Source of the DNA: a virus
Length of the DNA: 20,097 nt
IMG/VR virus record: IMGVR_UViG_3300036818_000022
Location: 1-20,097 of that record
Direction: 5' to 3' (one strand)
Numbering within the stretch: position 1 is the first letter of the stretch; each line of letters begins with the position of its first letter. The position numbers and the translations under genes were made by a program. The notes under the pieces are model-generated. The model was not told where the DNA came from, searched no databases, and was given only the letters and a program-made list of their open reading frames with translations. Of the stretch, positions 14,918-20,097 are shown piece after piece.

Positions 14918-15889
14918 TTACTGCGCGTACAGATCGAATACTGAACCAGCGACAAAGTTGCTGCCCCCAGAAAGCTGGACAAGGATGCTGTTAATTGCGG
15001 CTGTGCTATTCCAAAATCCGCTAAATGTGAACACTCGAATTCCTCCAGCGCCTCCTGTGGCCGATACTCCGCCAGACGTACCAACTGCCGTTTTCAAAAA
15101 CGTCGTGCCAGAATAATTTGGAATATCCATGATGCTGCTGCCTGCTGCGTTTGCCAGAGCAGTGCCGCAGGACACATCACCAATCGCCAGCCCTGACGAG
15201 GAGCTCACGCTCTGTCCGGCGCTAAGGGAGGCCACAGACGCCACAAGGTATTGGCGAGAATAATTCGCTCCGGTGTCGGAATTGAACTGCAGGTATACGC
15301 CGTCATCGGTTTGCGATGCGCTGCACCTCGCGGAGATCACCAGCCGAAGATTGCGATAAGTCGATGGGATAGACGAGAAGGTGACGCTCGATGCTGGTGA
15401 GGCTAACACCTGCTCCGAGAGGAGGACATACCCGCCAGGTGTCGGTTGCATGTCGGTTACAGTTCCAGCGCTATTCACCACACTGAAGTGATTCGAGTTG
15501 GCGCTGTTACAGAACGGCGTCACGTAGCCCGAGGAAGGAAGCGGGCTTGGCGTAGTGCCACATAAATAGTCGATCGCCCCAGCGCCGCCGCCCGCGGGCG
15601 CAATCGTCAGGGGCCCGGTGATCGTCGGAGAGTTCGCGGTAACCGGTTGCCCGCTGCTGTTCGATCCAAGCAAAGGAGCCGACGCGGGAACCGCTGCACC
15701 GTTGACCTTGACGACGCCACCAGTAGCGCTGAGATCGCCAACCGCGCCAACCGCGCCAGTCTGCCCGAATACGCTCGTTACGGCGCCGCCGCTCGAGCTC
15801 GAGCCGCCGCCATTCGAGGAAGGCACGCCGGTAACGCTTTGCGCCTGCAGCGCGACGGCCGCTATCAAAAACAAAAGCGCGTTTCTCAT
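14918..15889 (-). CDS. Secreted tail-fibre-like protein
   Basis: 323 residues. ATG at 15889 is chosen over an in-frame start six codons earlier because it forms an ATGA overlap with the previous stop and begins the signal peptide MRNALLFLIAAVALQAQ. Next is a Ser/Gly linker, then VTSVFGQTGAVGAVGDLSAT and KVNGAAVP, a motif common near the start of phage fibre proteins. The C-terminal half (about 155-323) carries VLLSEQVLASPASSVTFSSI, PSTYRNLRLVISARC, LQFNSDTGANYSRQY and ends FDLYAQ. That is a known type of phage fibre-tip beta-sandwich. Four cysteines are in the mature part. No Shine-Dalgarno is evident, so coupling to the gene before is likely. Receptor or glycan binding is inferred. Confidence 0.7.
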   Translation of the reverse strand: MRNALLFLIAAVALQAQSVTGVPSSNGGGSSSSGGAVTSVFGQTGAVGAVGDLSATGGVVKVNGAAVPASAPLLGSNSSGQPVTANSPTITGPLTIAPAGGGAGAIDYLCGTTPSPLPSSGYVTPFCNSANSNHFSVVNSAGTVTDMQPTPGGYVLLSEQVLASPASSVTFSSIPSTYRNLRLVISARCSASQTDDGVYLQFNSDTGANYSRQYLVASVASLSAGQSVSSSSGLAIGDVSCGTALANAAGSSIMDIPNYSGTTFLKTAVGTSGGVSATGGAGGIRVFTFSGFWNSTAAINSILVQLSGGSNFVAGSVFDLYAQ

Positions 15890-16218
15890 TGAGCTGTACC
15901 GAACCACGCGATGCTCGAACCGGTGCTTGCCGCGACGACATACACGGCGCCGGCCTTACCCTGAACAGGAACGCAGACCGACTCACTCGCCGCGAGCGGG
16001 TAGCCCGTCGACGTCGTCACGGCCGAATTGCCGACATACACCGTTGCGCTATTCGCAGAGGGAGCCTTGAAGCACGCAACGGCGAGGCCGGCGGGATAGG
16101 CGACAGCCGCGGCGCTTGCCGTGACCGCTTGCTGACCGGTCACGCTGAACGTGCCGACCTGCGCCAGGCCGACGACAGCCAGGGCGACAAACAAAAAGAG
16201 AGCGAGTCTGGTTGTCAC
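15886..16218 (-). CDS. Secreted small beta-rich protein of a phage minor-structural type
   Basis: 110 residues from GTG at 16218, which overlaps the previous TGA as GTGA and has an AGGGGG-type Shine-Dalgarno about six bases upstream. MTTRLALFLFVALAVVGLAQ is a signal peptide. The mature 90 residues show VACFKAPSANSATVYVGNSA, VTTSTGYPLAASESVCVPVQ and YVVAASTGSSIAWFG. This matches a small domain common among tailed-phage virion genes, where a nearly identical outline (VYVGxSxVTxxTGYxL) is usually found without any signal peptide. Two cysteines. The stop overlaps the next gene by four bases. Confidence 0.7.
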   Translation of the reverse strand: MTTRLALFLFVALAVVGLAQVGTFSVTGQQAVTASAAAVAYPAGLAVACFKAPSANSATVYVGNSAVTTSTGYPLAASESVCVPVQGKAGAVYVVAASTGSSIAWFGTAQ

Positions 16219-16388
16219 GCTTCCCCCTTTTTGCGCTTCGCCGGCGCCGCGGGAGCTTTCGGGGCATCGGTCCAGAACGGCCCGAGTGCGCGCTCTTCAG
16301 TCGCGTTGTGCACCATGACGGCGCCCCCGTTCGGGGCGTACTTCATCTTGGGAAATTCGGGCTTGTGATCGAGGTTATAGAGGGACAT
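16215..16388 (-). CDS. Small basic-tailed phage protein (57 aa)
   Basis: 57 residues from ATG at 16388, with AAGGA seven bases upstream; the TGA overlaps the next gene's GTG. The sequence runs MSLYNLDHKPEFPKMKYAPN, then GGAVMVHNATEERALGPFWT, and ends in a Pro/Ala/Lys tail. The pattern P-KM-Y-P-G, then E-ALG--W-D-P, is one I know from many small uncharacterised phage genes in structural operons. No signal peptide. It lies directly after the terminator at 16402-16439 and is the first gene of the downstream block. Function unknown. Confidence 0.7.
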   Translation of the reverse strand: MSLYNLDHKPEFPKMKYAPNGGAVMVHNATEERALGPFWTDAPKAPAAPAKRKKGEA

Positions 16389-16401
16389 CGGAGAATCCTT
16401 G

Positions 16402-16439
16402 AAGAAAATGGGCGAACCACTCAGATGAGTGGCTCGCCC
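16402..16439 (-). terminator. Strong intrinsic terminator inside the late operon
   Basis: On the minus strand GGGCGAGCCACTCA and TGAGTGGTTCGCCC pair as a 14-bp stem with one G-U wobble and a minimal loop (16410-16439). ATTTTCTT follows (16402-16409). It starts seven bases after the stop of the gene at 16446. The opposite strand has no T-run after the stem, so it acts in the direction of the operon. Confidence 0.85.
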
Positions 16440-16445
16440 GATTGG

Positions 16446-17156
16446 TTAATACGAGGGGACAAACTTGCTGTTGGTGTCGTCCCAGGTCCAGCAAAGTAGC
16501 TTATTCACGACGGCCGTGGACGCGATCGCGATATTGGTTGCGTTCGTGGTCGTGAACGCGCCGTCAGGAATGGCGCAGAATCCACCGGACTGGAAGCCAA
16601 CCGGGACGTTAAAACCGGTGATGGCCGCGGTACCGGTGATATGGAACAACGGGCCGCTGGGAGTGATGAGACCAGCCGCGGAAGCGACGGCCGCACTTAC
16701 CCGCGCGGGCGAATCGGTGTTGCCCCATCCGGGAACCCAGGTGCCAGTGACGCTCGAGCACAGGAATTCGCGCCCGGTGATCACGTTGACGTGAGGCAGC
16801 GCTTTAGTCTGCGATGCAGTGCAGGTGCCCGTAGGGTCGTTGTCGCTGAACCAGTCGGGGGAGCCGGCGAGCACCATAGCGCCCGAGGCGTGCCCCACAG
16901 CTTTCGTGGTGTACGTGCCGCGGGTGACGGTCAAAGCGGTACCGGAGACGCCGAGAACGAGCATAGCTTCGCGATCGACAAACAGCATGGTACCGGCGGA
17001 AATGTTGGTTGCCGAGGCAACGATGAGAGCCTGCGAGCCGGCGGGGATCGCGGACGATAGGGAGGTTTGCGTCAGGGTATAGACCTGCGCGTTTGCGGGC
17101 ACAAGGGCCAATGCGAGGAGAACGAAGCAGAGGACGGAAGTCTTTTTGAAATTCAT
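16446..17156 (-). CDS. Secreted beta-rich protein directly after the coat gene
   Basis: 236 residues from ATG at 17156; only a weak GAGA precedes it. MNFKKTSVLCFVLLALALVPANA is a signal peptide with an AxA cleavage site. Residues about 25-100 follow an outline I know from phage virion proteins: SAGTMLFVDREAMLVLGVSG, then TALTVTRGTYTTKAVGHASG. The C-terminal part, LITPSGPLFHITGTAAITGF then TTTNATNIAIASTAVV and WTWDDTNSKFVPSY, is another common phage fibre or decoration module. Four mature cysteines. Lying right behind the coat gene it could be a capsid decoration protein, but the signal peptide argues that it leaves the cytoplasm. The terminator behind it makes it the last gene sure to be co-transcribed with the coat gene. 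Confidence 0.7.
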   Translation of the reverse strand: MNFKKTSVLCFVLLALALVPANAQVYTLTQTSLSSAIPAGSQALIVASATNISAGTMLFVDREAMLVLGVSGTALTVTRGTYTTKAVGHASGAMVLAGSPDWFSDNDPTGTCTASQTKALPHVNVITGREFLCSSVTGTWVPGWGNTDSPARVSAAVASAAGLITPSGPLFHITGTAAITGFNVPVGFQSGGFCAIPDGAFTTTNATNIAIASTAVVNKLLCWTWDDTNSKFVPSY

Positions 17157-17181
17157 AGTGATGTTTCTCTTTTCTTTGGAA

Positions 17182-17201
17182 GGGTCGAGTTACCCCGACC
17201 C
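17182..17201 (-). promoter_or_regulatory. Hairpin between coat gene and next gene
   Basis: GGGTCG and CGACCC form a six-pair stem around an eight-base loop within the 64-base gap 17157-17220. On the minus strand it is followed by TTCCAAAG, so the U-tract is too poor for a terminator. It may mark the 3' end or a processing site of the coat message. No promoter is recognisable in the gap. Confidence 0.45.
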
Positions 17202-17220
17202 GTCTGGTTTGCTGTGCCGT

Positions 17221-18471
17221 CTAGTTGCTCTGCATGCGCACGGCGAGCTGTCCGTAGGGCACTCCGAACGCATACAGCACGTCGAAGCGGTTCACGTACA
17301 GGTTTTCCGTGCCGATATATTGGCGCACAAAGCGGAGCTGAATACCGGTATCCGGATCCGTCGCTTCATAAGCCATTTCGGTGCTACCCTTCGGGACTTC
17401 CTGGCTGACACCAGCGAAAGTGAATGCATCGGGGTGATAACCGAGGCACTGCGCCGAGGTGGTGCCGGCGATCGCGCCCTGTCCGGCCGCGGCGGTACCG
17501 AAAACGGAAATCAGCGCCGTATCGGCGGGGATGCTGTCAACGGTGGCGAAAGCGAGAGGAGCGGGGACGATGGACGGGAAAATCGGGATGGTGGCGTTGC
17601 CGCTGCCATCGCTATAGACGTCCGCGGTCACGACGAAATGACGCAATCCGCCATAGACGGCGCGGGTCATCGGGTTGATGGCATTCACGCCGGCGATTTC
17701 GATGATGTCGCCCTTGTTGAGGCGCTTTCCGACTGCAGCGGTCCAACCGTTGGTGATCAGGCTCGAGCCGGTCTGGTTGGCCCCGTGCACTGCGGGTGCG
17801 CCGCCCAGCGGGCCGATGGTGTGAATCCAGGTGTTCTGGGATTCGTACCAGTCCCAACCGAGGGTCTTTTTGGCCAGAACGCCCTTTTCAAACTGATCCG
17901 AGATTCTCACTTGCGGATTGAACAATCCGGAGAGTGCAGGAACCAGCGTCGCGTTCGTATTCGGCGAGATGATGAGGCGCTTGGCCCCGCCGTCATCCGG
18001 GGCGCCCTCATTCTTGAGGTAGGCCGCGGCCTGCAGTGGGATATTTGCCGTAGTCGGGGCGGTGTTCAGCGTTCCGACGAAGTTCGCAACGCCCTGGTAG
18101 GCGAGCTGCATACAATCGCGCTCAACGTTGTTGACGAGCTGCGCCATTGCGGGCTTCAGGACGCGATTTTCCGTGTCGTCGATGTTCAACGTCCAGTCAG
18201 TGCTGGGCAGATCGATGTCGACGCCCTGCAGCGGCCGAATAACCACCGGATAGGAGCTTTCGACGTAGGCTTCGGGGCTGTAGCCTTCGCCAGTGCGGCC
18301 GACATACCGCGCGGGGTATCGGACGTTGATGGTGTTTCCGGACTTCTGACCCGGTTTTGCGAACAGGTTTTCGTTGTCGCGATTGACGCCCTTCAAGAAG
18401 ACGAGCTGGTTTTTGAGAATGCGCAAGGCACGGTTGGTGAATACCTGCCAAGGCTGATAAACGTTTGCCAT
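17221..18471 (-). CDS. Major capsid (coat) protein, P22 gp5 type
   Basis: 416 residues from ATG at 18471, with GGAAGGA about ten bases upstream, abutting a hairpin. P22 gp5 has about 430. The N-terminus MANVYQPWQVFTNRALRILK, then FLKGVNRD and GNTINVRYPARY, is the usual opening of this coat family. It continues LPSTDWTLNIDDTENRVLKP, NNVERDCMQLAYQGV, RLIISPNTNATLVPALSGLF, QFEKGVLAKKTLGWDWYES, ALISVFG, and a C-terminal strand region (LRFVRQYIGTENLYVNRFDV, LYAFGVPYGQLAVRMQSN). It forms the HK97-fold shell, assembled on the scaffold encoded just before it. No signal peptide. The longest open frame on the opposite strand here is its shadow. Confidence 0.92.
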   Translation of the reverse strand: MANVYQPWQVFTNRALRILKNQLVFLKGVNRDNENLFAKPGQKSGNTINVRYPARYVGRTGEGYSPEAYVESSYPVVIRPLQGVDIDLPSTDWTLNIDDTENRVLKPAMAQLVNNVERDCMQLAYQGVANFVGTLNTAPTTANIPLQAAAYLKNEGAPDDGGAKRLIISPNTNATLVPALSGLFNPQVRISDQFEKGVLAKKTLGWDWYESQNTWIHTIGPLGGAPAVHGANQTGSSLITNGWTAAVGKRLNKGDIIEIAGVNAINPMTRAVYGGLRHFVVTADVYSDGSGNATIPIFPSIVPAPLAFATVDSIPADTALISVFGTAAAGQGAIAGTTSAQCLGYHPDAFTFAGVSQEVPKGSTEMAYEATDPDTGIQLRFVRQYIGTENLYVNRFDVLYAFGVPYGQLAVRMQSN

Positions 18472-18479
18472 TTAGATGG

Positions 18480-18499
18480 TTCCTTCCGCCTCTCGGCGG
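18480..18499 (-). promoter_or_regulatory. Hairpin with GAGA tetraloop abutting the coat-gene Shine-Dalgarno
   Basis: On the minus strand CCGCC-GAGA-GGCGG (18486-18499) is followed with no spacer by AAGGAA (18480-18485) and eight further bases to ATG. A GNRA-class loop on a GC stem is a stable structure. Its near copy at 4562-4582 has different stem bases that still pair. Two CCGCGG palindromes, at about 18507 and 18529, also lie in this 78-base gap; I see no clear promoter there. Confidence 0.6.
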
Positions 18500-18549
18500 T
18501 AGTGCCGCGGCCTATCTCACGACCGTCCGCGGGTTGAGCAGTTTTGACC

Positions 18550-19419
18550 TTAGTCGTCGGGTGTGCGGCGCTTGAGTTCGCGGTTGTACCACTTCTCCCA
18601 AGCCTTGTAATTCTTCGGATCGGGTTCGGGGTCCGAACTGCCGCTCGTGCCGGTGATGGTTTTCGGGGGCGCCGGCGCTTTCGTCTGAGCTGCTTTGGGT
18701 TGCTGTTTAGCAGGGGTCGCGCTCGAGGCGAGGGAAGCCTCAATACGGGCGAGCGCTGCGCCGGCCTGCGCCGGCGTCATTTTCGAGATTTTGGCAGATT
18801 CTGCCGGGTTGGAGCCGAGCCAGTAAGCGACGTCCGCGCCGTGTTCGGAAGCGAGCATCACTTCGGCCATGGCCGGAGAAATCGGCACCTGGTCGTTGAC
18901 CACTTCGTCATAGTCGGCGTATTTGGCGCGGGCTGCTTCGACTTGCGTCTTAACGGTCTGCGCTTGCGATTCGCGGGTTTCAACCTGCTTACGCAAGGTG
19001 TCGCGCTGCTCGATTTTCCAATCGGTCAGGGCTTCCATGAACTCCTCATAGGTGTCGAAGTTCGCGGCGACGGGTTTACCCGACGCATCGGCGGCCTTGG
19101 CAGTCTCTTTCGGCGGGGTCGCGTTCCCCGGTTTCTCCTCGCTGGCGGCGGCCGACTTGTCGGCGAGCTGGGCGCGGAGTTCGCGTATTTCCGAAGTGAG
19201 CTTGCTAAAGCGCTTTTTGAGGCCCTTGGGAAGCTGTTCTTTCTCTTCTGTTGCTGCTGCTGTCTTTTCTTCCGGTTCCGAGGCCGGGGCGGTTTCCGAG
19301 GCCGTATCGATTGCGGTCTCGCTGGAGATTTGCTGGTCAGCGTCCGGAGTGGCCGCCCATTCCTGGAAAGGGGTGAGCTTTACTGCTGGCGCTGTCGTTT
19401 CGGTCGTCTGTTCTGCCAA
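18550..19419 (-). CDS. Scaffolding protein, P22 gp8-like
   Basis: 289 residues (P22 gp8 about 303). The start is TTG at 19419, supported by GGAG seven bases upstream. Composition is acidic and Ala/Glu/Lys-rich with no cysteine. There is a disordered N-terminus, a coiled coil (LKKRFSKLTSEIRELRAQLA), YEEFMEALTDWKIEQRDTLR, then AKYADYDEVVNDQ, VMLASEHGADVAYWLGSNPA and AGAALARIEASLA. This series is typical of scaffolds in this phage type. The C-terminus, KAWEKWYNRELKRRTPDD, is a short basic helix like the coat-binding end of gp8. It sits between portal and coat, as expected. It would direct procapsid assembly and then leave the head. Confidence 0.86.
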   Translation of the reverse strand: MAEQTTETTAPAVKLTPFQEWAATPDADQQISSETAIDTASETAPASEPEEKTAAATEEKEQLPKGLKKRFSKLTSEIRELRAQLADKSAAASEEKPGNATPPKETAKAADASGKPVAANFDTYEEFMEALTDWKIEQRDTLRKQVETRESQAQTVKTQVEAARAKYADYDEVVNDQVPISPAMAEVMLASEHGADVAYWLGSNPAESAKISKMTPAQAGAALARIEASLASSATPAKQQPKAAQTKAPAPPKTITGTSGSSDPEPDPKNYKAWEKWYNRELKRRTPDD

Positions 19420-19489
19420 TGGTTAACTCCAAAGGATTTTCCGCGTGTACTTATGCCCGCGCGTAGGCAAGTTTGAAAAGGATCCTGGT

Positions 19490-19627
19490 TTAATGCGCGC
19501 CGAAATCATTCCAATCGGTGAGCATGTACCACCAGATGTCTTCATCTTCCGGTTCCCACTCCGGACTTACCGGAGCGATGGGGGCGACTTCGTTACTCGA
19601 GTCATCGCGTGTTTCTTGTTCGTTCAT
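19490..19627 (-). CDS. Small acidic tryptophan-rich protein (45 aa) between portal and scaffold
   Basis: 45 residues from ATG at 19627, which overlaps the portal TGA as ATGA; TAA at 19490. It reads MNEQETRDDSSNEVAPIAPV, then PEWEPEDEDIWWYMLTDWND, and ends FGAH. The protein is strongly acidic with four tryptophans packed into its last 25 residues. The stop/start overlap and tidy end 70 bases before the scaffold argue that it is translated. I do not know a family for it. It could be a small head-assembly factor, or a peptide that couples translation. The following 70-base gap (19420-19489) holds the scaffold Shine-Dalgarno and no clear promoter. Confidence 0.6.
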   Translation of the reverse strand: MNEQETRDDSSNEVAPIAPVSPEWEPEDEDIWWYMLTDWNDFGAH

Positions 19628-20097
19628 GCCGCCTCCGGAAGCGCCGCCTGTTGCGCCGCGGCATCCTGCGCGCTTTGCTGCATCCCCATCTGATGGGACT
19701 GGTCGGAGGCCTGCGCCGAGGCGTCGGCCGCCTGGCTCTGTAGAGCCATGCCGGCCTGGTGCGCCTGCGTCATGGCCTGCATGCCCACCTGGTGGGCGCG
19801 ATCGGCCTGCGCCTGCTGGTTGCCGTTCGTCATGGCCCTTTCGGCCTTGATCGTGGCGAGCTCTTGGGTAAGCTGCGCGATCGCCGCCTGCAGGCCGAGC
19901 TGAGCCTGTTGCATCGAAATTTGTGCCGCCAACTGCTCCCGTTTAAAATCGAGGTCGGCGCGCTGCATTGCTACCTTGGTGTCGAGTTCGGGCTGTTTGG
20001 TTTCCAGCTTCTGGAACAGCGACTGCGCAAACGCGTGGGCTTGCTGAGCATCCTGTTGGAGCTTCGTTAGCTGCGCCTGAATCGCCGGCGGTACCGG
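19624..20097 (-). CDS. Portal protein, C-terminal part only
   Basis: About 157 codons are open from the window edge to TGA at 19624; the start lies outside. The visible part begins PVPPAIQAQLTKLQQDAQQA and is a long Gln/Ala-rich helix (MQRADLDFKREQLAAQISMQ, then QQAQLGLQAAIAQLTQELA). It ends in Gln/Ala/Met/His-rich repeats such as HQVGMQAMTQAHQAGMALQS. In P22-type portals the C-terminus forms a long helical barrel of this composition, and the PxPPxxQxQ opening is common there. Position before the scaffold supports portal. The conserved portal core cannot be seen here, so the call rests on composition and order. Confidence 0.72.
   Translation of the reverse strand, partial: PVPPAIQAQLTKLQQDAQQAHAFAQSLFQKLETKQPELDTKVAMQRADLDFKREQLAAQISMQQAQLGLQAAIAQLTQELATIKAERAMTNGNQQAQADRAHQVGMQAMTQAHQAGMALQSQAADASAQASDQSHQMGMQQSAQDAAAQQAALPEAA

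Noticed and set aside
17182-17201. Hairpin after the coat gene as a rho-independent terminator
   Set aside because: The stem is only six pairs and is followed by TTCCAAAG with no U-run; it is listed as a possible processing or stability element only.
17146-18537. A long open frame on the + strand (463 codons) opposite the coat gene, and similar + strand frames throughout
   Set aside because: They lie antisense to well-supported minus-strand genes, have no convincing Shine-Dalgarno or protein family, and are Arg/Gly-rich frames expected in high-G+C DNA.
19420-19489. Promoter upstream of the scaffold gene
   Set aside because: A weak TTGCCT with a distant TAAGTA-like string can be picked out, but matches this poor are expected by chance in any 70-base gap.
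1-20097. tRNA genes, integration sites or insertion sequences
   Set aside because: I saw no cloverleaf, no terminal inverted repeats with a transposase, and no gap large enough to hold such elements.

Overview
The window is one strand of a tailed-phage (or prophage) virion-assembly operon. Every gene is on the minus strand, so transcription runs from the right edge (20097) to the left edge (1). Coding density is very high, with gaps of at most about 80 bases and many ATGA, GTGA, TGATG and TAATG overlaps. No integrase, terminase, replication, lysis or host gene is in view, so lysogeny cannot be judged.

The backbone follows the Salmonella phage P22 (short-tailed) order: portal C-terminus (19624-20097), scaffold (18550-19419), P22-type coat (17221-18471), gp4-like head-to-tail adaptors (10173-12340), gp10-like tail hub (7604-10126), a collagen-like fibre where P22 keeps its gp26 needle (6962-7600), a gp14-like acetyltransferase-fold protein (4586-5035), then three ejection-type proteins in the gp7, gp20 and gp16 positions (1-4557). 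P22 gene order and lengths quoted in the entries are from memory of the family; proteins this diverged need profile searches to confirm.

Three things depart from the P22 plan. (1) Seven genes sit between coat and adaptors, and two more between the collagen-like gene and gp14. Seven of these nine proteins start with a Sec signal peptide or signal anchor, and six of those seven have an even number of cysteines in the mature part. Export is unexpected for virion-operon products. (2) The adaptor gene is present as three diverged tandem paralogues. (3) The tail hub carries two insertions made of repeated modules; the same modules recur in the two genes downstream, once inside what looks like a loop of a receptor-binding-type domain.

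Regulatory structure is visible too. A strong intrinsic terminator lies at 16402-16439, after the first gene past the coat gene. A hairpin directly abuts the Shine-Dalgarno sequence of the coat gene and of the gp7-like gene, with compensating stem changes between the two, and a looser third copy precedes the first adaptor.

Host: high G+C (about 60% by impression) and signal peptides ending in short LFAQ, LQAQ and GLAQ motifs resemble secreted proteins of Acidobacteriota (Solibacter-like). This is only an inference; nothing in the window fixes the host.
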